A stretch of 26,682 nt of DNA from an uncultured Ruminococcus sp. (GCA_900541505.1 UQKK01000040.1:1-26682), one strand, 5' to 3'; numbered from the stretch's first letter, positions 8,596 to 16,028 are shown. The notes: generated by a model from the letters alone, not told the origin. Made by a program: numbers and translations.

Positions 8596-9213
8596 TCAGC
8601 CCTTTTTCGGATATTTATGGCGCTTCACGCGCTCGACCCCGAAGGACTTAGCGACCTTATCAATTATCTTGTTCTTGCGGTTGGTCATAGCCGCAGAGGA
8701 CGGCAGCTTGCCCGTATGCTCGGCTTCAGCTTGCCGCATCTCCTCAAGCTGCGTACCCTCGCCGAAATGCTCGAAGAAAAAGTCCTGCTGTGACTCGGTG
8801 CATTCCTCATCAATAACGCGGCGCACCTGCGCTATCTGGGGATTCTCCGGCTCCGGTTCGGCAAACATCGCATCTTCCGGGCTGCCGCTCTTGTCGGCAA
8901 GAGTGTCCCAGGGATCGACTGCATCCTCGTTGTCGGGATCGGCCTTGTAGCTTTTGACCTTGGCATCAAACAGAGGATCGCGCAGTTCGCCCTCGTAGCG
9001 ATCCTGCAAATCCATGCCGTGGTCGGACTCATCGAGCATGATGGTCAGTTCGAGCGACAGGTCTTTTCCGACTTCAAACCTCTGAGTGACCACGCACTTT
9101 GCGTCATCATCCCAGCGTTCGTAGCAGTAATACTTGCCGTCCGCCGTGAGATAACAGGTACGATTGGGATTGAACCCGCTCTTTCGTTTCTTTGAATCTT
9201 TGTTTCTTTGCAT
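8596..9213 (-). CDS. Sigma-70-like / HTH phage regulator
   Basis: A 205-residue protein. The N-terminus is basic and ends in CYLTADGKYYCYERWDDD; the middle (about 75-130) is acidic and low in complexity; the last 75 residues (QVRRVIDEECTESQQDFFFE, then SAAMTNRKNKIIDKVAKSFG) resemble sigma-70 region 4: a helix ending in TESQQ, then a helix-turn-helix with an unusual insertion. It ends in a basic tail. Clostridial prophages and conjugative elements carry similar sigma-like proteins that control late or replication genes. Here it is the first larger gene after the two hairpins, so an antitermination or promoter-choice role is possible (inference). The start at ATG 9213 follows AAAGGAG by 8 bases and is preferred over an ATG 16 codons upstream. 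Confidence 0.65.
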   Translation of the reverse strand: MQRNKDSKKRKSGFNPNRTCYLTADGKYYCYERWDDDAKCVVTQRFEVGKDLSLELTIMLDESDHGMDLQDRYEGELRDPLFDAKVKSYKADPDNEDAVDPWDTLADKSGSPEDAMFAEPEPENPQIAQVRRVIDEECTESQQDFFFEHFGEGTQLEEMRQAEAEHTGKLPSSAAMTNRKNKIIDKVAKSFGVERVKRHKYPKKG

Positions 9214-9281
9214 GAAAATGGCTCCTTTCAGATTTGCTTTGAAATCCGTCAGAGCCGCCATGCATCCGCAGAAGCAAAAAG

Positions 9282-9333
9282 AGACGGCAGAGAGATGTAG
9301 TTGCTTTTAGAACTACATCCCGCACTGCCGTCT
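9282..9333 (-). terminator. Two-tier terminator-like hairpin upstream of the sigma-like gene
   Basis: Two nested perfect inverted repeats: AGACGGCAG (9282-9290) with CTGCCGTCT (9325-9333), and ATGTAGTT (9295-9302) with AACTACAT (9311-9318). Read on the minus strand the stem is followed by CTTTTTGCTT, as in an intrinsic terminator. It lies between the 51-aa gene and the sigma-like gene, about 70 bases before the latter's start, so it would cut transcription into the replication operon unless bypassed. Confidence 0.7.
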
Positions 9334-9372
9334 TGCGTTCTGGCGGATTAATTGCCCTATTTTGAAAATGTG

Positions 9373-9528
9373 TTATTCCTCTTTCTTGTCACGGATATGC
9401 GTGATGTGAAGAGTGCCGTCTGAATTAGCGCGAATGTAAGTCACGCAATCGCCTCTGCGTATCTGAGCGATTTTTTTGTCATTACTCAGATCACAAACAC
9501 GTTTCTTATTCAGATTTATTACCTGCAT
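9373..9528 (-). CDS. 51-aa basic phage protein
   Basis: A short gene that is easily missed. ATG at 9528 follows an excellent GGAAGGAGG site by 7 bases, and the frame runs to TAA at 9373. The peptide begins MQVINLNKKRVCDLSNDKKI, continues with IAQIRRGDCVTYIRANSDG and ends THIRDKKEE in meaning, with alternating hydrophobic residues that suggest a small beta barrel or strand pair. It is rich in Lys and Arg and could bind nucleic acid. It lies between the two terminator-like hairpins, which makes it a candidate for controlling read-through, though that is inference only. No family recognised. Confidence 0.65.
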   Translation of the reverse strand: MQVINLNKKRVCDLSNDKKIAQIRRGDCVTYIRANSDGTLHITHIRDKKEE

Positions 9529-9569
9529 CTGCCTTCCTCCTTCCCATGAATCTGTTATGAAAACAAGAA

Positions 9570-9662
9570 AAGCCGCTTGGATATGCTATTTTGTAAGATC
9601 AATCAGGAAGGGAATTGTCCTTTCCTCATCGAGTCCTACAGCATAGCGCGTCCAAGCGGCTT
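9570..9662 (-). terminator. Large bulged hairpin with U-rich tail (attenuator/terminator-like)
   Basis: AAGCCGCTTGGA (9570-9581) pairs perfectly with TCCAAGCGGCTT (9651-9662), and the stem extends through TATGCT (9582-9587) with AGCATA (9640-9645), leaving a five-base bulge GCGCG (9646-9650). A further near-match pair sits inside (AGGAAGGG with CCTTTCCT). On the minus strand the stem is followed by TTTTCTTGTTTTC. The loop region also holds a minus-strand ATG with eight codons (MRKGQFPS) and stop. This is far longer than an ordinary terminator and may be a regulated RNA element. Confidence 0.65.
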
Positions 9663-9687
9663 ACCTGTGAGTCACTCGTATTAACTT

Positions 9688-9864
9688 TTAATTCGTTGCT
9701 ACAGTCCCAATCTTTACCACTATCTCCTTGTTCTTCTGCGCCGGGCATTTAACAATTGCCGGAATAACAGATTGAAGACGCTCCGCAGTTTTCAATACAT
9801 GACATTGTTTATGGACAATGCACGTTGATGCCAGCGGGCATTTATAATGAAATTCTTCCTTCAT
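9688..9864 (-). CDS. 58-aa Cys-rich small protein (possible zinc finger)
   Basis: I start this at ATG 9864, with GGAGG 5-6 bases upstream; the longer frame (75 residues) has no comparable site. The peptide MKEEFHYKCPLASTC then IVHKQCHVLKTAE carries Cys at about 9, 15 and 21 and a fourth in VKCPAQKN near 47, with two His close by. This could bind one zinc ion. Small treble-clef-like proteins of this size near the start of phage early operons are often transcription or anti-restriction factors, but nothing here allows assignment. It is the first gene of the minus block downstream of the ImmA-like gene. Confidence 0.6.
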   Translation of the reverse strand: MKEEFHYKCPLASTCIVHKQCHVLKTAERLQSVIPAIVKCPAQKNKEIVVKIGTVATN

Positions 9865-9943
9865 ATGTACCTCCATATCATCTAATTGGTTGACACTCAA
9901 CTGATTTTTTTGCACCTCTTGCGAGGTGCGTTAATTGCTCTCG

Positions 9944-10753
9944 TCAAAGAAGCGGTATCGAATAATAGTTTCCCGTTAAAAAATAACTGTCTGGCGCCGG
10001 TCGCGGCGAAATGTATGCCTGCCCAAGTTCCTTTATACGAATCCGCGCTGATTCGTAGGAAACATTATATATTTTCGAGATTATAGCGATAAGAGCGTCA
10101 TTCTCATATCCCGGATGTTCACCAAAGCAGAATTGCTGTACTTTTGGATCGGCACAAAGCATTCTCATTGTTTTTCTTGGCATCAATGCAGCGGCACTGA
10201 AGTATTTAGCCTGGTGTTCAATCCACTCAAGGTTCGTTCGCAGTTTTCTTGACGGACTGCTTGCCCCACCCACAATGCTTTTTGCCTTGCAGGATGTATA
10301 TGGTAAATGCTCTACTTCGCTTTCGTTCTCCAAAGGCAGTTGATAGTAGTCGATGTAATAATATTCGTCATGATAAATGGCGTGACCACTCTCATGCATT
10401 ACAGTTGACCGAAAGGCATGTTCCTTCTTTTCGTCTAACAGACCATTATCAATAACTATCGTAGACCCTCCCACAGGCTCCTCATCCGGGCGTTTTGTGT
10501 CTGGATTGTAGACTATGATTTTTGCATCATTAAAAACCATTCTGCCCCAGATAAAACCGTTATGAGACAAATCTGTGTAGTGGAAATGCAATCCAAGATA
10601 ATTCTCTGCAAAATCCTCTACATCAATGGCTTGAGGCTTCGATAAAAGACTCGTATCATAATCTCCAATGAGCAGTTCTGCGTGTTCGTCTATTGTTTCG
10701 TTGCTTAGAATAGGGATATTGTTCGTGCCATATCTCAGGCGCAAATCAATCAT
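9944..10753 (-). CDS. ImmA/IrrE-type metalloprotease
   Basis: A 269-residue protein of the ImmA/IrrE group (COG2856-like). The zinc-protease motif is HESGHAIYH, with H120, E121 and H124. Preceding strands (TIVIDNGLLDEKKEHAFRST) fit the family, and IEHQAKYFSAAALMPRKTM matches the conserved segment after the active site. Established role: ImmA of ICEBs1 cleaves the repressor ImmR after induction, releasing the element. Here the gene overlaps the Xre-type repressor by ATGA, so the pair very likely forms the same kind of induction switch. The C-terminal part with YNVSYESARIRIKELG looks like an HTH-like helical segment. Target repressor is inferred from adjacency. Confidence 0.9.
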   Translation of the reverse strand: MIDLRLRYGTNNIPILSNETIDEHAELLIGDYDTSLLSKPQAIDVEDFAENYLGLHFHYTDLSHNGFIWGRMVFNDAKIIVYNPDTKRPDEEPVGGSTIVIDNGLLDEKKEHAFRSTVMHESGHAIYHDEYYYIDYYQLPLENESEVEHLPYTSCKAKSIVGGASSPSRKLRTNLEWIEHQAKYFSAAALMPRKTMRMLCADPKVQQFCFGEHPGYENDALIAIISKIYNVSYESARIRIKELGQAYISPRPAPDSYFLTGNYYSIPLL

Positions 10754-11148
10754 TGGCCTTCCCCCTTCTTGCTAGCAACAAACTCATCGACCATCTTCTT
10801 CCAATCATCTTCGCCAGCATCCATCTCCTTCATTGTGCGCAAGGCTGACATCACATAGTCTCGCTCGACAATATAGTCGGCGAAATCCTGCGGCACGGCT
10901 ACGTTCTTGCCTTTGTAAGACTCCGCTGCCTTATTGTTCATTTCTTCAGCTTCTTCTGTGGACATTTCCAGAAACTTCTTGAGCAATTCGAGTCTATCCG
11001 CAGTAAAGGCACAGCGGCGATCTTTTTCAACCTCGCTATAGAACTGCGGCGATACTCCAATAGCTTTCGCCGTCTCCCGAAGTGATTTTCTTCTTGCGGT
11101 ACGGATGGATTCAATGTACTTTCCGAAACTCATCCCATTTGCACCCAT
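10750..11148 (-). CDS. ImmR-like Xre-family repressor
   Basis: A 132-residue repressor. The HTH is at residues about 9-65 (SFGKYIESIRTARRKSLRET, then AKAIGVSPQFYSEVEKDRR). A second half rich in acidic residues probably dimerises and receives the protease. I start at ATG 11148, 7 bases after AAAGGAGG; the longer open frame would begin upstream of the promoter. Its own promoter is TTGACA at 11226-11221 and TATACT at 11203-11198 with a 17-base spacer on the minus strand, and two operators overlap or flank it, so it is likely autoregulated. It probably also controls the divergent plus-strand operon, whose promoter is about 75-110 bases from the operators. Confidence 0.9.
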   Translation of the reverse strand: MGANGMSFGKYIESIRTARRKSLRETAKAIGVSPQFYSEVEKDRRCAFTADRLELLKKFLEMSTEEAEEMNNKAAESYKGKNVAVPQDFADYIVERDYVMSALRTMKEMDAGEDDWKKMVDEFVASKKGEGQ

Positions 11149-11172
11149 TTGTGTTCCTCCTTTCAAACGGTA

Positions 11173-11190
11173 GTCAACCAACTGGTTGAC
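11173..11190. promoter_or_regulatory. Operator 1: perfect 18-bp palindrome
   Basis: GTCAACCAACTGGTTGAC is a perfect inverted repeat of 8 bases around a 2-base centre. It lies just downstream of the repressor's -10 box, where binding would block that promoter. A closely related 18-mer lies at 11222-11239, giving a shared form GTCAAnCAnnTGnTTGAC. A half-site TGGTTGAC also occurs at 9887-9894, upstream of the 58-aa gene. Confidence 0.8.
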
Positions 11191-11197
11191 ACTACTT

Positions 11198-11226
11198 AGT
11201 ATACACGATCGGTTTTGTTTTGTCAA
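11198..11226 (-). promoter_or_regulatory. Consensus promoter of the repressor/protease pair
   Basis: On the minus strand the -35 box TTGACA (11226-11221) and the -10 box TATACT (11203-11198) are separated by 17 bases, close to the sigma-A consensus. The -35 box overlaps the second operator and the -10 lies 8 bases from the first. Confidence 0.85.
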
Positions 11227-11239
11227 GCACTTGATTGAC
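11222..11239. promoter_or_regulatory. Operator 2: near-perfect 18-bp palindrome
   Basis: GTCAAGCACTTGATTGAC has the same length and arms as operator 1 with one mismatch between arms. It covers the repressor's -35 box. The two sites are 49 bases apart centre to centre, so looping or cooperative binding is possible. Confidence 0.7.
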
Positions 11240-11313
11240 ACTTTTATAATGTGTTCACAGAAATTCGTCTACTTTTCACACGAAGAAATAATTGTGCGTT
11301 CTCAAAGATTATA

Positions 11314-11342
11314 TTGACATTCTCGCAACTTTGTGGTATAAT
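11314..11342 (+). promoter_or_regulatory. Consensus promoter of the restriction-modification operon
   Basis: TTGACA at 11314-11319 and TATAAT at 11337-11342 are separated by exactly 17 bases: a full sigma-A consensus. It drives the plus-strand operon starting at 11381. No copy of the 18-bp operator lies over it, so control may come from the small Xre regulator encoded first in the operon. Confidence 0.88.
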
Positions 11343-11380
11343 GAAGTATAATGAGTTATTGCGCATGGAGGTAATCATAC

Positions 11381-11593
11381 ATGGCGAACATAAGCTACAA
11401 AAAATTATGGAAACTTCTTATTGATAAGGACTTGAAAAAGAAAGACTTACAGAAGATGGCAGGTATCAGCTCGTCCTCCATCGCAAAACTTGGTCGCAAT
11501 GAAAACGTGAACACAGAAATCATAAACAAAATATGCAATGCCCTTGATTGCGACACAAGTGATATTATGGAAATGGAGAGTGAGGAGGCTTAA
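11381..11593 (+). CDS. Small Xre-family regulator (C-protein-like)
   Basis: A 70-residue single-domain HTH protein (SYKKLWKLLIDKDLKKKDLQ, then KMAGISSSSIAKLGRNENV and NALDCDTSDIME). It is of the Cro/C1 type often found as the first gene of restriction-modification loci, where such controller proteins delay restriction relative to methylation. GGAGG lies 9 bases before the ATG. It is 15 bases upstream of the first methyltransferase and certainly co-transcribed with it. The control role is inferred from place and size; no C-box was identified with confidence. Confidence 0.85.
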   Translation: MANISYKKLWKLLIDKDLKKKDLQKMAGISSSSIAKLGRNENVNTEIINKICNALDCDTSDIMEMESEEA

Positions 11594-11604
11594 TGCCTCG
11601 ATAA
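11594..11604 (+). other. Three-codon mini-ORF before the first methyltransferase
   Basis: The Shine-Dalgarno-like GAGGAGG (11582-11588) is correctly spaced for an ATG at 11593-11595 that shares a base with the regulator's stop, reading ATG CCT CGA then TAA (to 11604). The methyltransferase ATG follows 4 bases later and has no good site of its own, so it probably depends on ribosomes ending here or on the regulator. Confidence 0.4.
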
Positions 11605-11608
11605 TACT

Positions 11609-12541
11609 ATGCTTAAAAGATATAAAACAATCGACCTATTCAGCGGATGCGGTGGGATGTCGCTCGGCTTTCAAAACGCAGGATTCGAGATTCTCGCCGC
11701 ATATGATAACTGGAAACCTGCTGTGGATGTTTATGAACTCAATTTTGAACATCCTATCTATTCTGAGGATTTAGCTGACGAAAAGGTTCAGAAAAGAATA
11801 AAAGCGTTCAAGCCAAATGTGATTATTGGTGGTCCCCCTTGCCAGGACTTCTCTTCCGCAGGTCATCGGGACGAGAATCTTGGTCGCGCAGTCCTAACAT
11901 ATACATATCGTGATATTATTCTTCGGATAAAGCCGAAGTACTTTGTCATGGAAAATGTGCCGGAGATAACAAAAAGTGTAATCTTAAAAGAAATAAAAGA
12001 CAGTTTTAAGGAGGCTGGATACGGACTAACGGAGCGAGTCCTTGATGCAAGTTATTGTGGGGTACCACAGTCAAGAAAACGGTTCTTCTTAGTGGGCTGC
12101 CTTAATGGCGAAGATGATTTCCTCCAAGAAGAGCTGGATAGAAACTTAGCCGATTCTCCAATGTCAATGCGCGACTACTTCGGAGATTCGTTGGGAATCG
12201 ATTATTATTTCCGTGTTCCACGAAGCTATAGTAGACGCGGCGTATTCAGCATTGATGAGCCTTGCCAAACGATAAGAGGCGTGGACAGGCCGATTCCTCC
12301 AGGATACCCCGGCCATCCTTCAGATCCCGTTGAAATTGGACCACAAGTCCGTGCGTTGACAATTGAGGAACGAAGCTATGTCCAAACATTCCCCAGGGAC
12401 TTCGTCTTCCAAGGGAACAAGACCGATCTTAACCAGATGATAGGTAATGCTGTCCCCGTTAAGTTGGCCGAATATGTGGCCGATGCGTTAAGGGCTTATG
12501 ACCGCAAACCGAAACGGAGAAAAGAAAATGCGAACGATTGA
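11609..12541 (+). CDS. C5-cytosine DNA methyltransferase 1
   Basis: A 310-residue m5C methyltransferase. Motif I is TIDLFSGCGGMSLGFQ, motif IV GGPPCQDFSSAG with catalytic Cys at residue 78, motif VI VMENVPE, motif VIII PQSRKRFF, and motif X MIGNAVPVKLAEYV. All catalytic elements are intact. It is compact for the family and has a short target-recognition region. It is a clear paralogue of the next gene. A pair of m5C enzymes usually means an asymmetric recognition site with one enzyme per strand, as in LlaJI. Translation start at 11609 is weakly supported, with no strong binding site. Its target sequence cannot be read from the protein. Confidence 0.95.
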   Translation: MLKRYKTIDLFSGCGGMSLGFQNAGFEILAAYDNWKPAVDVYELNFEHPIYSEDLADEKVQKRIKAFKPNVIIGGPPCQDFSSAGHRDENLGRAVLTYTYRDIILRIKPKYFVMENVPEITKSVILKEIKDSFKEAGYGLTERVLDASYCGVPQSRKRFFLVGCLNGEDDFLQEELDRNLADSPMSMRDYFGDSLGIDYYFRVPRSYSRRGVFSIDEPCQTIRGVDRPIPPGYPGHPSDPVEIGPQVRALTIEERSYVQTFPRDFVFQGNKTDLNQMIGNAVPVKLAEYVADALRAYDRKPKRRKENAND

Positions 12542-13433
12542 TTTATTTAGTGGCTGCGGAGGGATGTCACTCGGCTTTCAAAACGCAGGATTTGATGTTG
12601 TGGCGGCGTTTGATAATTGGGACCCTGCCGTAAACATTTATAGTCAGAATTTTACCCATCCGATTTATAAAGCCGACTTAAACGAAGAAGCCCCCGTCCA
12701 CCAAATAGAGGAGCTTCATCCGGATATTATTATTGGCGGTCCTCCATGTCAGGACTTCTCGATAGCCGGATACAGAAACATGGGCGAACGTGCAAACCTC
12801 ACGATCCGCTACGCAGAGATTATCAGTAGGCTCAAGCCTAAATGGTTTGTAATGGAGAATGTATATAACATCGAAAGGATGCCTGTTCTCCCTAAAGCGA
12901 CAAAAATAATAAAGGATGCGGGGTATGGTCTTACCACTCGAATCCTCAATGCAAGTTATTGTGGAGTACCACAGGCTCGAATGCGTTTTTTCATGGTAGG
13001 TCATCTCGGAGATAAAGACGATTTTCTCGGCGAGTTGCTTGATGGGAGACAAAGCGCAAAGCCGATGACCGTTTATGATTACTTGGGCGATTCTCTCCAC
13101 ACAGAATACTACTATATGCATCCAAGGAGCTATAATCGCCGCGCTGTTTTCAGCATACACGAGCCAAGTGCTACGATACGTGGAGTTAACCGTCCTATCC
13201 CTGATGGTTATAAGAGACACCACGCAGACAAGGCTGATATTTCCGATGGCGTTCGTGCCTTGACCTCTAAAGAACGTAGCTATATTCAAACTTTCCCAGA
13301 ATCCTTTGTATTTGAGGGTAAGAAAACGGATATTGAGCAGGCGATAGGAAATGCTGTTCCTGTTAAGTTGGCTGAATATGTAGCCAAGTGTATTTTAGAC
13401 TATGAGCAGAAAGAAGGTGCGCCCTCGATATGA
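12528..13433 (+). CDS. C5-cytosine DNA methyltransferase 2 (paralogue of 1)
   Basis: A 301-residue m5C methyltransferase starting at ATG 12528 inside the end of the previous gene (14-base overlap), with GGAG 8 bases upstream. Motifs: TIDLFSGCGGMSLGFQ, GGPPCQDFSIAG with catalytic Cys 74, VMENVYN, PQARMRFF and AIGNAVPVKLAEYV. It aligns with methyltransferase 1 along its whole length, including the recognition segment (RRAVFSIHEPSATIRGVNRP against RRGVFSIDEPCQTIRGVDRP), so the two arose by tandem duplication and probably recognise related or complementary half-sites. The stop overlaps the next start as ATGA. Confidence 0.95.
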   Translation: MRTIDLFSGCGGMSLGFQNAGFDVVAAFDNWDPAVNIYSQNFTHPIYKADLNEEAPVHQIEELHPDIIIGGPPCQDFSIAGYRNMGERANLTIRYAEIISRLKPKWFVMENVYNIERMPVLPKATKIIKDAGYGLTTRILNASYCGVPQARMRFFMVGHLGDKDDFLGELLDGRQSAKPMTVYDYLGDSLHTEYYYMHPRSYNRRAVFSIHEPSATIRGVNRPIPDGYKRHHADKADISDGVRALTSKERSYIQTFPESFVFEGKKTDIEQAIGNAVPVKLAEYVAKCILDYEQKEGAPSI

Positions 13434-16027
13434 TAACTGACATTAACAAATTGCAGCAAGATATCAGAGCCATTGGCTCTGTATCTGATAGTGCGGAATT
13501 TTTTGAGGGGTTCCTTCGTGCTTTTGATATTCCTGTTTCAACGATTGATAGACTCAAATCCACATCCTCATATGATGTGAATGAGGGCGTTCGTATCGGA
13601 CAACAGATTTTTTATCTTGCATCCGAAGGCAGTAACCTCTACTCTGACTTGAACATTCTGAAAAAGAACAACATCTCCAGTTTAAAGACTCGTTTTGCTA
13701 TGATTGCAAACGCAGAGGAAGTTCTTGTTTTTGACTTAAAGACAGAGGAAACTCTCTTTTCCACCAAGGAATCTCTTTACTCTCGTGTGGATTTCTTCTT
13801 TCCCCTTATAGGACGGGAGAAGCCCGTTGTCGAAGAGAATGTTGCTGTAAATATTAAGGTCAGCGAAAAATTTGCTCAGTTGTATAATGAATGCAGATTG
13901 AATAATACACAAGCCAGTCTGAATGACATAAATGAATTGATTTGTCGTACTCTCTTTTGTTGTGTAATCGACAGCATGGGATTACTGATGACGGGCGATT
14001 CATCTCTATATGTTTTTGCACAGAAGTATACAGATGAATCTGGAAGGGATTTTTCCGATTTTATGGCATCGCTGTATCTTTCGGTGAATAATATAGATCA
14101 TAGCAATTTGCCACTCCACTTCAGACAGGTAAATTATATTGACTCTCGTTTGTTCGATAAGGATATCAGCCGCATTGCCTTTACCAGGAATATGCGTAGT
14201 CTGATGCTCGAAATTATGTCCTTCGATTGGTCAAACGTCGATCCCGAAATCCTTGGATCGTTGATTCAATCGATAATTGTGCCTGATGACGAGAGCATCA
14301 CGGGAAATTTCACAGCTACTGCTAATGTGCAAAAGGTCATAGGACCACTATTCCTTAACACTCTTTACTCGGAATATGAAGATTGCAAAAATGAAAGCAC
14401 TGCTTGTATTGCCTTGATAGAACGCATAAAGAAAACTTGCGTATTCGATACATCGTGTGGCTGTGGCAATTTTCTCCTAGTTTCCTACAAGGAACTCAAT
14501 CTGTTACTTTCAAAGATTGCTTCTTCTGCCGGGGAATTGGATATACCACTCATGCCTATATCGAATTTCTACGGTATTGAATCGAATCCGTTTTCCTGCG
14601 CCATTGCCAGGATGGGGCTTCTATTTGTCGTACTACAAAGCAAGAAAGCATCTTTGTCCACCCTTCAAGAGGATATTGATGTACTTTTCAATAACAATGT
14701 TGTAACTGGCAATCCTACTCGTATACCGTGGGACTCTGTCTGTCCCGGCACTTCTGAGACGTACATCATTGGTAATCCTCCGTACAAAGGCGCTCGGAAG
14801 CGTAATGACGAGCAGAATGCCGATATGGATTATGTTTTTAGTGGTTATTCCAATTATAAAAACCTCGATTATGCCGCCTGCTGGTTTCTGCTTGCCGCAA
14901 AGTATATTCACGCTCATGGCGGAGCATATGCTTTTGTTACCACAAACTCATTGACGCAGGGAGAACAGGTTAGTCTCTTATGGCCGAAGTTATTTGAACA
15001 TGGCGTACATATACACTTTGGACATACGGCATTCAAATGGAGAAATGATGCCAGAAATACTACTGCTGTAACTGTTGTTATTATTGGCGTTGCTAATAAT
15101 AATGATTCTCGGCGATGTGAGCTTTATACTCAAACGAGTATGACAGAGCCGATTCAAATTAGCCCTTATCTTTTGCCTGGAACAATATTCGTGGAAAGAA
15201 GGAAGACACCCATAAGCCATCTTCCTTATATGGTAAAGGGAAATATGCCATATGGTGCGGATTTTCTTTTGATGGATGGTCCAACAAAGAGGCGTGCAGT
15301 GGAACAAGATCGTCGGGTTTTAGAGTATGTTAAAAAAATTGTAGGCTCTGATGAATTTATAAAAGGTAAAGAACGATGGTGTCTGTGGATTCCTGAAGAG
15401 AAGGCCCACTCTGCTATGGAGATACCATTTATAAAGGATAGAGTTGACAAGGTTTATGATCTCCGAATCAACAATAAAGACAAAAACGCACGGCGATTGG
15501 CAAATCGTCCATACCAATTTCGGGAAATGCGTGAAACCACAACATACTCATTAGTAGTACCATCCGTTTCATCTGAAAACCGTGAATATGTTCCTATAGG
15601 ATTTGTTGATAAGAACACTGTTGTATCAAATCTGGCATTTGTGATTTATGATTGTGAACCTTGGATTTTCGGAGTCGTTTCATCACATATGCATAATCTT
15701 TGGTTCAGATCGGTTTGTGGTGGACTCGAAACACGAGTGAGATATTCCAACGAATTGGGATACAACACATTCCCATTTCCAGATATAACGGATGAACAGA
15801 AAAAGGAAATTCGCACTTGTGTGAATAAGGTTATAGCTGTTCGAGAAGAAGAATTTGACAAAACGTATGCCCAAATGTATCAAAAAGGAAGTATGAGCGA
15901 AGAACTGAAATTCGCCCATTCAATGCTCGATTTACAAATTGAAAAATGCTACAGAGATGAACCTTTCGTAAATGATGATGAGCGGCTTGATTGTCTGTTT
16001 GAACTTTACGAGAAAATTGGAGGCTAA
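13430..16027 (+). CDS. MmeI-like methyltransferase/specificity protein lacking visible nuclease residues
   Basis: An 865-residue protein with the layout of the MmeI (type IIL/IIG) family: N-terminal domain, helical spacer, N6-adenine methyltransferase domain and C-terminal recognition domain. Seen: VQKVIGPLFLNTLY before motif I, motif I FDTSCGCGNFL (339-349; family form FDPACGSGNFL), motif IV GNPPYKG (448-454), CWFLLAAKYIHAHGG and TNSLTQGEQVSLLWP, all typical. In the N-terminal domain, where relatives have VLIEQK-G-DL, this protein reads FYLASEGSNLYSDL, so the D...ExK nuclease appears lost. It may therefore methylate or only recognise DNA, leaving cutting to the GIY-YIG protein two genes on. 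Overlaps the preceding gene by ATGA. Whether the altered motif I still works is open. Confidence 0.85.
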   Translation: MITDINKLQQDIRAIGSVSDSAEFFEGFLRAFDIPVSTIDRLKSTSSYDVNEGVRIGQQIFYLASEGSNLYSDLNILKKNNISSLKTRFAMIANAEEVLVFDLKTEETLFSTKESLYSRVDFFFPLIGREKPVVEENVAVNIKVSEKFAQLYNECRLNNTQASLNDINELICRTLFCCVIDSMGLLMTGDSSLYVFAQKYTDESGRDFSDFMASLYLSVNNIDHSNLPLHFRQVNYIDSRLFDKDISRIAFTRNMRSLMLEIMSFDWSNVDPEILGSLIQSIIVPDDESITGNFTATANVQKVIGPLFLNTLYSEYEDCKNESTACIALIERIKKTCVFDTSCGCGNFLLVSYKELNLLLSKIASSAGELDIPLMPISNFYGIESNPFSCAIARMGLLFVVLQSKKASLSTLQEDIDVLFNNNVVTGNPTRIPWDSVCPGTSETYIIGNPPYKGARKRNDEQNADMDYVFSGYSNYKNLDYAACWFLLAAKYIHAHGGAYAFVTTNSLTQGEQVSLLWPKLFEHGVHIHFGHTAFKWRNDARNTTAVTVVIIGVANNNDSRRCELYTQTSMTEPIQISPYLLPGTIFVERRKTPISHLPYMVKGNMPYGADFLLMDGPTKRRAVEQDRRVLEYVKKIVGSDEFIKGKERWCLWIPEEKAHSAMEIPFIKDRVDKVYDLRINNKDKNARRLANRPYQFREMRETTTYSLVVPSVSSENREYVPIGFVDKNTVVSNLAFVIYDCEPWIFGVVSSHMHNLWFRSVCGGLETRVRYSNELGYNTFPFPDITDEQKKEIRTCVNKVIAVREEEFDKTYAQMYQKGSMSEELKFAHSMLDLQIEKCYRDEPFVNDDERLDCLFELYEKIGG

Positions 16028-16028
16028 C

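Noticed and set aside
9107..9325. Minus-strand 72-residue frame overlapping the sigma-like gene
   Set aside because: It reads through the 9282-9333 hairpin, lacks a ribosome binding site and overlaps the real gene in another frame.
9881..9910. Third operator/promoter upstream of the 58-aa gene
   Set aside because: Only one half-site (TGGTTGAC) matches the operator form, and the possible -10 box would overlap the ribosome binding site.
13430..16027. BREX PglX or type I HsdM identity for the 865-aa protein
   Set aside because: The segments around GNPPYKG, CWFLLAAKYI and TNSLTQGEQVSLLWP fit the MmeI family better, and no other BREX, DISARM or HsdR/HsdS gene is present.
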